A DNA stretch of 64,000 nucleotides, from assembly GCF_034006335.1 (NCBI RefSeq), contig NZ_JAWDIQ010000001.1. One strand, given 5' to 3'. The stretch is from Paracerasibacillus soli. GTDB taxonomy: Bacteria; Bacillota; Bacilli; Bacillales; Amphibacillaceae. Both the position numbers and the translations under genes were made by a program. The notes beneath the pieces are model-generated. The model did no database searches. It had not been told where the DNA came from and saw nothing but the letters and a program-made list of their open reading frames with translations. Below, piece after piece: positions 49,201-56,632 of this stretch; within the stretch, counting starts at the first letter, position 1; each line of letters begins with the position of its first letter.

Positions 49201-51428
49201 CCATATGATTGAACTTAGGTGCTTGCTCTGAGCCTGAGATTACATAGTGTCTTTGTTCACTATATCGTGTTTCATGACAACGGGCTTACTCCACGACAAT
49301 CTCGGTTAAACTGGTTAACCTTCCACCTTTTCAAGCGGTTTTCATTCTAGACCCTTTCATTCGCAAGTTCGTCAATCAGGTTGCTAATCTGACATTCTCA
49401 CCATATTCACCTTTTTCGGCTGACCGCCCTATCTTCGAACATGACTCTAAGGGAGTTTTAGGTCAAATTCAGACGACTTTACCTAGCTTCATACACTTCA
49501 TCACTATCATGATTCCATGCATGTAGGAGTCTCATCATAGTGGTTTCAGCTCAACGTGACGGCTTTCATTCCCACTATCGGAATTATCAGTTGTATTTAA
49601 CATAACTTTCGTTTGTTAAACCCTCTATTTCATGCGTTTAAGCCGCACTTATAAGAGAACGTGTCGCACCGTTATCAATAAAAAAGATCCCTGGTTCTGC
49701 TGAATATGTTGCACAAATATTAATTAAATTCCAAAGTTCTTTTGCTCGAATACGTCTATATATTCTTATTGGATAACCCATTTCTTCCCATTTTCTGACA
49801 TCACCGATTTTATGCCATTCATTATTATAATCTTCCATTTGTTCTGGTGTATAATTCTCTACATCAGGAAAGCGTAATTCATACCAATCATCGTTTTCCA
49901 CAGCTACCATAAACTCTTTTGTTAAGCAAACCGAAATATTTGCTCCCGTTAAAAATTCTGCATTATGAACGGAATACGTACCACCTGCCTGTAATTTCTC
50001 TTCCGCTTCTCGAATAGCCTCTTTTGTAAAACCACCACTACCTGGAATAGATTTATAATTTAATATACCTTGGTATAAATCTAATTCAATATCATGAAGT
50101 GGTGTAAATTTTAATTTCTCTTTTGCTAACTTCTTAATTTGCTCGTCCTTCGTATTTTCAACAAGATAACGTAAAATACGCGGATTTTGCATCTTAGAGA
50201 TAATAAACTCTATAATATCCGGATGAGAATCAACGAGCATAATCATTTGTGCTCCACGCCAATTGTTACTCGCTTTGTTAACAGCGGGTGTAGTCATTTC
50301 TGCTACACTCTCATGCTTTCACATGAGGTCAGACTATATCATCAAAGAATATAACACCATTCTTTGTCCCGTGCCCCATTACCACGTTGCCGTTAGTTAT
50401 GGTTTACTTTTTCCTTTTCTCCTATAAAACTAACTTCATAATTATTTTTACGATACAAAGAGATTTAGGAAATTTCAATAGTCGTTGAACGTTTATCTTT
50501 ATTTCTAAAGATACTTCGCTGCTGATTGCCCAATCTTTCTTCTTCTCAAGCCATCACGCTCATTGTCGCCAATCACGTTGTGGCGAAGAAAGCTCTTAGG
50601 GTGTTCCAGCAATTCACGAGATTTTAATCCCGCCATGGTATTAACGGGATCCACCTTGCTCTACTAAGTGAGTAAGTTTAGCAATATCATCTAACCAAGA
50701 GACTGATCCAATGACTTTCCATTTACTCCTCTTGCTAAAGTGTTTCGCGGACGTAACGTAGAACCGTTTGTTCCGACGCCTCCCCCACGTGACATAATCT
50801 CCATGACTTGTTTGCGGTGATCACTAATACCCTCACGAGAATCTTTTATATAAGGCATCACATAGCAGTTAAAATAAGTTACATCGGTTTCTGCTCCAGC
50901 ACCATATAAGACGCGTCCTGCCGGAACAAAATTCATTGAAGATAATTCTTCATAGAACTTCATAAACCATTCATTTTTTTTATCAGATGACTTTTCAACT
51001 TGTGATAAGCCAGTTGCATTACGTTTCGCTATTTGTTCGTAATATATTTCCAACGGCTTATCAATTACATCTAGCCCACGTTTTATTAGTCCAGTTTCTG
51101 CTTCTTCCCCATCTAGAACAGATAAAAACTCTTGTTCTACAGCTACTACCGCCTCACCTTTACGTGAATCAATTGATTGTATGTAGCCTAATCCACGCGC
51201 AGGAAATTTCGGATCTGCTTTTACTGTTAAAACAACGAAGTCGCCTTCTCTTAATGTTTTCTTTTCCGTGTCTTTAAATGCGTAACGATCTAACATGACA
51301 AGTCGAGATACCCCTTTATGTGTAATGTGCATCTCACTTGTGATTGGGTGTACTTGAGGAAAGCGCGCAATATCCTCATTAAGTCCCTCCACATTAATCG
51401 ACCTACGACGTTCAACAAATGTCGCCAT
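43213..51428 (-). CDS. nrdJ: Class II (B12-dependent) ribonucleotide reductase, interrupted by three self-splicing introns
   Basis: Adenosylcobalamin-dependent reduction of ribonucleotides to deoxyribonucleotides. Exons on the minus strand: 51428-50644, 50258-49670, 46955-46888, 44325-43213. With one base restored near 50708 (NGKSSGSVSWLDD) the lengths 786, 589, 68 and 1113 sum to 2556 bases, 852 codons in one frame, 851 residues, the family's usual size. Catalytic parts: TYFNCYV in exon 1 and SVCNLAAVNL in exon 4 (redox Cys pair), and NPCGEQ in the 68 bp exon 3 (Asn, radical Cys, Glu). Exon 4 ends with a Cys-rich zinc-finger-like tail (CPVCRKG ... CTNCGAQLKCG). The introns fall at GSR|RGAQM, in the Ala codon after FFIDN, and after NPCGEQ. 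Promoter and two NrdR boxes lie upstream; a terminator follows. Confidence 0.93.
44326..46887 (-). mobile_element. Group II intron in nrdJ (downstream copy, here intron B)
   Basis: 2562 bp. 5' end GTGCGAAAGG directly after the codons for NPCGEQ; 3' end CTACCCGAC with exon resuming CCGCTCGC (Pro-Leu-Ala). Exact removal restores EQPLAPYSVCN. Near the 3' end a domain-V hairpin is visible: GAGCCGTATGCAGGGAAACT then TGCACGTACGGTTC (44419-44386 approx.). Candidate EBS1 UUGUUC (46607-46602), 281 nt into the intron, pairs with the last six exon bases GAACAA. It encodes a reverse transcriptase/maturase in domain IV. Confidence 0.93.
44603..46233 (-). CDS. Group II intron-encoded reverse transcriptase/maturase (intron B), frame breaks
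   Basis: ATG 46233 (MQKAEKVLRIIEGKSKTDK) has a GGAGGT site 7 bases upstream. One T is missing near 46119, joining NFFNPTFYLQAYGKM to the main frame. RT domain: RRVYIPKNDGTKRPLGIPSF, FSKNSHSFRPNKSCHTAL, GTPQGGILSPIMANIYLN, and catalytic YADD in VRYADDFIIG. Then maturase/X domain (AEIISIYATEVRGLYNYYRMA). The frame ends at 44603 with GIAKPTT, but the adjacent frame reads KTDYLAEVHHVRKERIC, the end of an HNH-type endonuclease domain, so the C-terminus is broken by indels. Supports splicing and retrohoming of its intron. Confidence 0.9.
46888..46955 (-). other. nrdJ: 68 bp micro-exon of nrdJ encoding the active-site loop
   Basis: Between the two group II introns. It begins with the last two bases of an Ala codon (CG) and encodes NDMTNAKAYGDQVVATNPCGEQ. 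The NPCGE segment holds the Cys that forms the thiyl radical in class I-III reductases of this fold, with its Asn and Glu partners. Without splicing at both sides the enzyme has no active site. Confidence 0.92.
46956..49669 (-). mobile_element. Group II intron in nrdJ (upstream copy, here intron A)
   Basis: 2714 bp. 5' end GTGCGACACG after exon ...GATAACG; 3' end CCTATCACTAT before CGAATGAC; removal restores the reading FFIDN-A-NDMTNAK. Domain-V-like hairpin near 47035-47000: GCCGTATGAGGGGAAACTC then TCACGTACGGTG. Candidate EBS1 CGUUGUC (49282-49276) pairs with the last seven exon bases GAUAACG with one G-U pair. The 757 nt before the ORF would be domains I-III. It encodes its own RT/maturase with HNH domain. 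Confidence 0.93.
47124..48911 (-). CDS. Group II intron-encoded reverse transcriptase/maturase with HNH endonuclease (intron A)
   Basis: 595 residues, intact. RT domain from about residue 60: RRVIIPKGMDNTKFRPLGIP, FYNHSYGFRPLRSTKHAL, GTPQGGILSPLLSNIVLH and catalytic YADD in IVRYADDFKIM. Maturase domain about 330-450. C-terminal HNH endonuclease (about 520-570) with HCHHVKPRSLGGTDKYNNL and HEDMHRLVH. It differs clearly from the protein of intron B, so the two introns were acquired independently rather than by local duplication. Confidence 0.94.
   Translation of the reverse strand: MQEVFDELFAKSEEGHLFKNLFNLIIDERNILLAYRNIKANKGSKTAGTDKYVIDNFKAMNKQEFINLIRISLKDYKPKAVRRVIIPKGMDNTKFRPLGIPTMLDRLIQQMFKQILEPICEAKFYNHSYGFRPLRSTKHALSRVNFLVNISQLHYVVDIDIKGFFDNVNHRVLMKQMWNLGIHDRRVLAIISKMLKAPIKGVGIPNKGTPQGGILSPLLSNIVLHELDMWVSNQWETFETKHKYSQNVKKYLMLKRNSNMKIGFIVRYADDFKIMTNSHENAVKWFHAVAGYLKDRLKLDISPEKSKITNLKKKSSDFLGFKIKAVRKKQKHLVRVNMIDKKKAEVIRKMKELILKIRKETTINNIRLFNAYVMGIQNYFKYGSMVPSDFTDIAHKVHPYARSKLHQVGGKYSHPTDASKVYNQYYSSSLKTWKVLGVYLFPVNGITSFAESRQFNPKHSIYTEEGRKLIHKKLQSIVEYNIRLLMQSKIQDQSIEYQDNRLSRYSMKKGCCEILGIFLEAHEVHCHHVKPRSLGGTDKYNNLKIIHEDMHRLVHASEKETIDKYLVKWKLNQNSKLIEKINALRKKCKNEPIVT
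50259..50643 (-). mobile_element. ORF-less group I intron in nrdJ
   Basis: 385 nt. The 5' exon ends in U and the intron ends in G (..CAAUUGG), as group I splicing needs. P1: exon AUCCCGU pairs with intron GCGGGAU, leaving the U-G wobble at the splice site. P10: exon 2 CGUGG pairs with CCAUG next to the guide. P4: GCUG near 50608 with CAGC. P7: GACUAU (50483-50478) with AUAGUC (50337-50332). A P9-like hairpin CUCAUG-UGAA-GCAUGAG follows. Removal restores GGSR-RGAQM. No homing endonuclease is encoded. Confidence 0.92.
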
Positions 51429-51485
51429 GCCAACACTCCTTCTAAAAATCTACAATTCTTTCTTACTATTTAAAAGTCATATTAA

Positions 51486-51514
51486 ATTATAGTAGTCCTA
51501 AGTAGAAAAATCAA
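51486..51514 (-). promoter_or_regulatory. Sigma-A promoter of nrdJ
   Basis: Minus strand TTGATT (51514-51509), 17 bp spacer, TATAAT (51491-51486), 58 bp before the nrdJ start. The -35 box overlaps the proximal NrdR box. Confidence 0.75.
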
Positions 51515-51521
51515 TATATAG
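51512..51521. promoter_or_regulatory. NrdR box, promoter-proximal
   Basis: CAATATATAG, a full match to the 10-base core of the NrdR box (CwATATaTwG, palindromic). It overlaps the nrdJ -35 element, so bound NrdR would block polymerase. Confidence 0.78.
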
Positions 51522-51543
51522 TACCCCTTGTTATTAAGTTTAT

Positions 51544-51553
51544 CTATATATTG
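51544..51553. promoter_or_regulatory. NrdR box, distal
   Basis: CTATATATTG, the same core in inverted form, 32 bp from the first box. A spacing of about three helical turns is the usual arrangement of paired NrdR boxes. Confidence 0.78.
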
Positions 51554-51559
51554 TGAACA

Positions 51560-51798
51560 AGGTTGTTTTGTCAAGCTTAATAAATAAACAAAAATGAGAG
51601 ATTTCAGCAGATTTCCATCGTATATTTCATCTAAGGAACTAGATTTAGACATTTTGGTTAGTTGCTTTTTTATTTATTTTATAGTATTGAACAATAACGA
51701 AATTGTCTGTTTTTATAGCATTTAATGAAAAACCTTTGAAAAAATTACTCATCCAACATATAATTGAAAGTATCGAATAAAAAAACGGGGGATTATGT
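51560..51798. other. Intergenic region between nrdJ control sites and yqhL
   Basis: A+T-rich, no ORF. It must hold the yqhL promoter; I see no cobalamin riboswitch here or closer to nrdJ. Confidence 0.55.
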
Positions 51799-52167
51799 AT
51801 GATATTTATTGTTATTCTACTCGTAGCACTATTTGCGATAGGAATGTTTCGTTATTTTCGACAACGTCAATATTTAAAAACATTAACCGAACAGCAATTT
51901 ATTGAAGGATATAGAAAGGCACAGCTTATCGATGTTCGTGAACCACAAGAATTTAAAAATGGCCACATACTTGGTGCGAGAAATATTCCTTTAACACAAA
52001 TGAAGCAACGACTCATCGAACTTAGAAAAGACAAACCTGTATACTTATATTGTCAAAGTGGCTCACGTTCAGCTAGAGCTGCACAATTGCTTCATAAGAA
52101 AGGTTATACGGATTTACAGCATTTAAAAGGTGGATTCAAAAAGTGGACAGGTAAAGTTAAAAAGTAG
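51799..52167 (+). CDS. yqhL: Membrane-anchored rhodanese-like protein YqhL
   Basis: 122 residues: N-terminal membrane helix (2-18), then a single rhodanese domain with IDVREPQEFKNGHILGARNIP and active-site loop YCQSGSRSARAA (persulfide-forming Cys). Sulfurtransferase or sulfur carrier; partner unknown. Starts at ATG 51799 behind GGGGGAT, convergent with gcvPB. Confidence 0.9.
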   Translation: MIFIVILLVALFAIGMFRYFRQRQYLKTLTEQQFIEGYRKAQLIDVREPQEFKNGHILGARNIPLTQMKQRLIELRKDKPVYLYCQSGSRSARAAQLLHKKGYTDLQHLKGGFKKWTGKVKK

Positions 52168-52175
52168 TTTGTTGC

Positions 52176-52214
52176 ACAAAAAAGTAGAGGGAGAAATTTT
52201 ACCCTCTACTTTTT
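52176..52214. terminator. Bidirectional terminator between yqhL and gcvPB
   Basis: AAAGTAGAGGG (52181-52191) pairs with CCCTCTACTTT (52202-52212) with A and T runs outside. Confidence 0.92.
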
Positions 52215-52219
52215 TTATT

Positions 52220-53677
52220 TTATTTATCGTATCGTAACACAGGTTTTCTAGCGGCTAATGTTTCATCAAGACGTTTCACCACTGTATGATGTGGTGCCTC
52301 TTGTACAAGTTCCGGCTCATTTCTAACTTCTTCCGCTATTGTTAACATCGTGTCGATAAATCCATCCAATGTTTCTTTTGATTCAGTTTCAGTTGGTTCA
52401 ATCATTAATGCTTCTTCCACATTAAGCGGGAAGTAAATGGTTGGTGGATGATACTCGTAATCCAATAGCCTTTTTGCAATATCAAGCGTACGAACACCTA
52501 ATTTCTTTTGACGTCTCCCTGATAAAACAAACTCATGCTTACAATGTTGGGTATACGGTAAATCGTATTCCTTTTCAAGCTTTCTCATCATATAGTTTGC
52601 GTTTAACACAGCATATTCACTAACTTTTTTTAGTCCTTCAGCGCCCATCGTACGAATATACGTATATGCGCGTAAATAAATACCGAAGTTTCCATAATAA
52701 GGTTTTACTCTACCAATTGATTGTGGACGATCATAATTTAATGTATAGTAATCGTCTTTTTTAACAATTATCGGTTTTGGTAGGAAAGGATCTAATTCCT
52801 TCGTTACGCCAATTGGACCGGAACCTGGGCCACCGCCACCATGTGGGCCAGTAAATGTTTTGTGCAAATTCAGATGCACTACATCAAAACCCATATCACC
52901 TGGTCTAGCATATCCCATAATTGCATTTAAATTTGCACCATCATAGTAGAGACGACCACCTGCATCATGGACAACTTTTTTCATTTCCAAAATTTCGGTT
53001 TCAAATAATCCTAATGTATTAGGATTTGTTAACATTAAAGCGGCCGTATCATCACCTACAACACGTTTAAGGTCTTCAAGGTCCACTAAACCTTTCTCAT
53101 TTGTCTTCACAGTAATCGAATCAAAACCTGCAACAGTTGCAGAAGCCGGATTCGTTCCATGCGCTGAATCAGGTACGATTACTTTTGTACGGTGAAAATC
53201 ACCATTTGCTTCATGGAATGCACGAATCATCATTAACCCTGCCCATTCTCCATGCGCACCTGCGGCGGGTTGTAAAGAAATCTCATACATACCTGTAATT
53301 TCTTTTAAGGCAGTTTGCATATCATACATCATGCCAAGTGCACCTTGTACTGTCTTCGGATCTTGATATGGATGAATATGACTAAATCCTGGTAGTCTTG
53401 CCACGTCTTCGTTTATCTTTGGGTTATATTTCATCGTACATGATCCGAGTGGATAAAATCCTGAATCAACACCAAAATTACGATCTGAAAGCCCTGTATA
53501 ATGGCGCATAATATCTAACTCACTTACTTCTGGTAAATCTGCTGGCACTTTTCTTACATATGCTTCCGAAAACTCTTCCGATAAATTTACTTCAGGAACA
53601 TCTAACTCAGGTAAATTATAACTTGTTCTTCCCTCTTTACTGCGTTCAAAAATTAATGGAAAGTCCTTATTAGCCAT
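52220..53677 (-). CDS. gcvPB: Glycine dehydrogenase (P protein) subunit 2
   Basis: 485 residues. PLP-binding Lys in HLNLHKTFTGPHGGGGPGSGP, plus SAHGTNPASATVAGFD. With GcvPA it decarboxylates glycine and loads the aminomethyl group on lipoyl-GcvH. Its start overlaps the end of gcvPA by 8 bp. Intact. Confidence 0.95.
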   Translation of the reverse strand: MANKDFPLIFERSKEGRTSYNLPELDVPEVNLSEEFSEAYVRKVPADLPEVSELDIMRHYTGLSDRNFGVDSGFYPLGSCTMKYNPKINEDVARLPGFSHIHPYQDPKTVQGALGMMYDMQTALKEITGMYEISLQPAAGAHGEWAGLMMIRAFHEANGDFHRTKVIVPDSAHGTNPASATVAGFDSITVKTNEKGLVDLEDLKRVVGDDTAALMLTNPNTLGLFETEILEMKKVVHDAGGRLYYDGANLNAIMGYARPGDMGFDVVHLNLHKTFTGPHGGGGPGSGPIGVTKELDPFLPKPIIVKKDDYYTLNYDRPQSIGRVKPYYGNFGIYLRAYTYIRTMGAEGLKKVSEYAVLNANYMMRKLEKEYDLPYTQHCKHEFVLSGRRQKKLGVRTLDIAKRLLDYEYHPPTIYFPLNVEEALMIEPTETESKETLDGFIDTMLTIAEEVRNEPELVQEAPHHTVVKRLDETLAARKPVLRYDK

Positions 53678-55016
53678 GAATATCCCCCAATTCTTTTACA
53701 AAAGTATCAATTTCAGCTTTTGTACGAATTTCAGTAACTGCAATAAGCATATGATTTTGTAACTCAGGATAAGTTAAACCAAGATCATATCCCCGATAAT
53801 TCCCTTCTCAAATAACTGCTCGTTAATATTTGCTACGTTTTGATTGAATTTCACAACAATCTCATTGAAAAATGGATGATGGAATACGGTTTCAATGCCA
53901 ATTTCAGTAAGTTTCTGTTTCATATAGCGGGCTTTTTTCATATTTAATTCTGCCATCTTCTTCAAACCATGTTTTCCAATCGAGCTCATCGCAACGGAAC
54001 TGCTAACGCGTTTAGCGCTTGATTTGAACAAATATTAGATGTTGCCTTATCCCGTCTAATATGTTGCTCTCTTGCCTGAAGCGTTAAAACAAATCCTCTT
54101 GCTCCGTCTTCATCCACTGTTTCCCCTACTAATCTACCAGGAACCTTTCTCATTAGCTTTTTTGTAGTGGCAAAGTAACCACAATGTGGTCCGCCGAATT
54201 GTGCAGGAATTCCAAACACTTGTGTATCTCCAACTACAATATCAGCACCGAAATCACCTGGTGGGGTTAGGTAACCTAATGCAAGTGGATTACTAGAAAC
54301 AACCATCATCGTTTTTTGTTGTTCATCGATTAATTGTTTCAGCTCTTCCAATGGTTCAACTTGACCAAAAAAGTTGGGGTACTGTACAACAACACTCGCA
54401 ACTGTATCGTCTAATTCATTTTTTAAAGCTTCCAAATTTGTTACGCCGTCTTTCATATCAATTTCAATAATTTCAATATGTTGACCTTTTGCATATGTTT
54501 GAATGACATCACGAGATTCAGGATGAACCGTTTTAGATACTAGGACTTTCTTACGACGCGTATGTCCGGCGCTGAGTGTCACCGCTTCCGCAAGTGCTGT
54601 CCCACCGTCATACATGGAAGAGTTTGCAATCGGCAATCCTGTTAATTCAGATATCATCGTCTGAAATTCAAAGATTGCTTGTAATTCCCCTTGTGAAATT
54701 TCAGGTTGATATGGTGTATAAGCTGTATAAAACTCCGAACGTGAAATAACATGATCGACTACAGAAGGAATAAAATGATCATACACTCCCGCACCTAAAA
54801 AAGAAGTATACTCAAGTAAGTTTGCATTTTTATTCGCCATTGTCATCAGTTCACGCTTTAATTCTACCTCACTCGTCGGCTTTTTTAAGTTTAGTTCCCC
54901 TTTAAAACGTACTTCTTTCGGTATATCTGAAAATAACTCTTCTGTGGACGAGACCCGACAGTCTCTAACATTTGCTGTTTATCCGTCTCTGTCATTGGTA
55001 AATAACGAAATTCCAT
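53670..55016 (-). CDS. gcvPA: Glycine dehydrogenase (P protein) subunit 1, three frame breaks
   Basis: ATG 55016 (MEFRYLPMTETDKQQML). Deletions near 54955, 54000 and 53795 split it; repaired length 449 residues with stop at 53670. Conserved parts: SFLGAGVYDHFIPSVVDH, TAYTPYQPEISQGELQAIFEFQT, the TALAEAVTLSAGHTRRKKVL region, and ANSSMYDGG. Between gcvT (17 bp) and gcvPB (overlap). The intact neighbours and the clean repair argue for sequence errors. Confidence 0.9.
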
Positions 55017-55033
55017 TGTAATACCTCCCCCTA

Positions 55034-56147
55034 TTATTTACGATTTAAAAAAGGTGTTTTGATGACCACTGCCTTTAACTTTCTCTTTCTTACTTGGACG
55101 ACAAGCTCTGTTCCAACTTCAGCATGTGCTGTTTCAATGAGTGCTAACCCTATATTTTTCTTTAAAGTCGGTGACTGTGTACCTGAAGTAACAAATCCAA
55201 TTAATTTATCATCAACATAAACGTCATAACCAGTACGTGGAATCCCTTTATCAATCATTTCTATTGCAACTAATTTTCGTTTTTGTACCATTTTCAACTT
55301 GTTCTTTTAAAACCTTTTTACCGATAAAATCACTATCTTTATTTACTTTTACTGCAAACTTTAAACCTGCTTCAATTGGTGAAATATCTTGTGATAATTC
55401 TTGACCATAAAGCGGTAAATTTGCTTCAAATCGCAGCGTGTCTCTTGCACCTAATCCAACTGGTTCTATTCCATCAGTTTCTCCAGCTCCTAATAATAGC
55501 GACCATAATTCAGGACCATGTTCTTGGTCAATATATATTTCAAAACCATCTTCCCCTGTGTAACCTGTACGAGAGACAAGCGCTTCTGTATCAAGCGTTT
55601 GAAAGCGTACATTTGTTTTAAATTGAAAAAATTTAATGTCTGTAATGTTTGTTTCTGTCACCGATTGTAATATTTTTTCAGCTAGCGGCCCTTGTAAAGC
55701 AAGTAAGGCATACTGGTTCGAGACGTCTTCTATCAATAAATCTTCTTTTTCATATGTATGATGTTCCATTAGCCACGCATAGTCTTTGTCGGTATTTGCC
55801 GCATTCACGACTAATAAGTAATGATGTTCTTTTAACATATATATTAAAAAGTCATCTACTACCCCACCATTTTCATAACACATAAATGTATAATGGGCCT
55901 TATTAGGTGCTAAATTACGTAAGTCATTGGTTGTCATCTTTTGTAGAAATTCAAAGCTTTTTGGACCTTTTACTTCGATTTCTCCCATATGGGATACATC
56001 AAAAAGACCAGCCTTTGTTCTTGTTATCTCATGTTCATGTTTAATGCTTGAAAATTGAACTGGTAGATCCCATCCCCCAAAATCAATTGTTTTTGCCCCA
56101 TATTGTTCATATAAACGATAAATAGGGGTTCTTTTTAATTGACTCAT
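55034..56147 (-). CDS. gcvT: Glycine cleavage T protein (aminomethyltransferase), one frame break
   Basis: ATG 56147 (MSQLKRTPIYRLYEQYGAK) behind GGAGGAG; an upstream GTG is on the ribosome site and less likely. An extra A near 55282 breaks the frame; repaired reading NGTKRKLVAIEMIDKG, 370 residues. Folate-binding domain with SRTGYTGEDGFEIY and the Asp of VVDDFLIY. Transfers the methylene from aminomethyl-lipoyl-GcvH to THF. First gene of the gcv operon, below a glycine riboswitch. Confidence 0.93.
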
Positions 56148-56189
56148 TGACACACTCCTCCTGCTCCCTTGTTATTTATTCATAACACG

Positions 56190-56227
56190 AAAAATAGAGA
56201 CTCCACCCTAGTTGATGAAAATCTCTG
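56190..56227 (-). terminator. Riboswitch-controlled terminator before gcvT
   Basis: Minus strand AGAGAT (56226-56221) can pair with TCTCT (56200-56196), followed by ATTTTT. It starts at the 3' edge of the second glycine aptamer, so ligand binding could decide whether it forms. Confidence 0.65.
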
Positions 56228-56468
56228 TCCTTTCACCTGAAAGTTGCACACGTCAGTTGAAACCGTATTCAAAATCCGTGTTTGCTTCGTTGGTGGTTTA
56301 CATTTTTTTGTTTAAAAACCTTTGTCACGGGAATACTAAGAATTCACTTTGCCCGTATACTTGTAAACACTCTCCAGAGGTGCGTCATGCAAGAGTCTTT
56401 TTGCCTGAGAGATTCGCATACCGCTTGCTCCTTCGGCGTTACAAGTAAATGTAAGCTCTCCCCCTGCA
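56222..56468 (-). promoter_or_regulatory. Tandem glycine riboswitch
   Basis: In the gcv leader. Upstream aptamer (56468-56350) shows the typical GCCGAAGGAGCAAGC, CTCTCAGGCAAAAAGACTC and a stem closing with CTCTGGAGAG. Downstream aptamer (56345-56222) repeats the pattern with CACCAACGAAGCAAAC, CTTTCAGGTGAAAGGACAGAG. Two aptamers in series before gcvT are the known glycine-sensing arrangement; gene expression is expected to rise with glycine. Confidence 0.92.
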
Positions 56469-56632
56469 ATCATTCGCAATTAATGAATGATATTTAATTG
56501 GATATACTATGAAAAAGCATTGTAAGCATTGTGGAAGTCCTATTTATTAAGCACATTATACCATAAAGGTAAAATTATGAACATATAACTGCTAAACTCA
56601 CGTTGAAAACATAGAGATAAAGGATGTCGTAA

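Noticed and set aside
49638..50297. Separate 219-residue protein starting MTTPAVNKAS
   Set aside because: Its first residues are translated intron sequence and its last ten come from the 5' end of group II intron A; the middle is exon 2 of nrdJ.
51429..51798. Cobalamin riboswitch before nrdJ
   Set aside because: No B12-box-like sequence or large fold is seen; the leader is short and A+T-rich.
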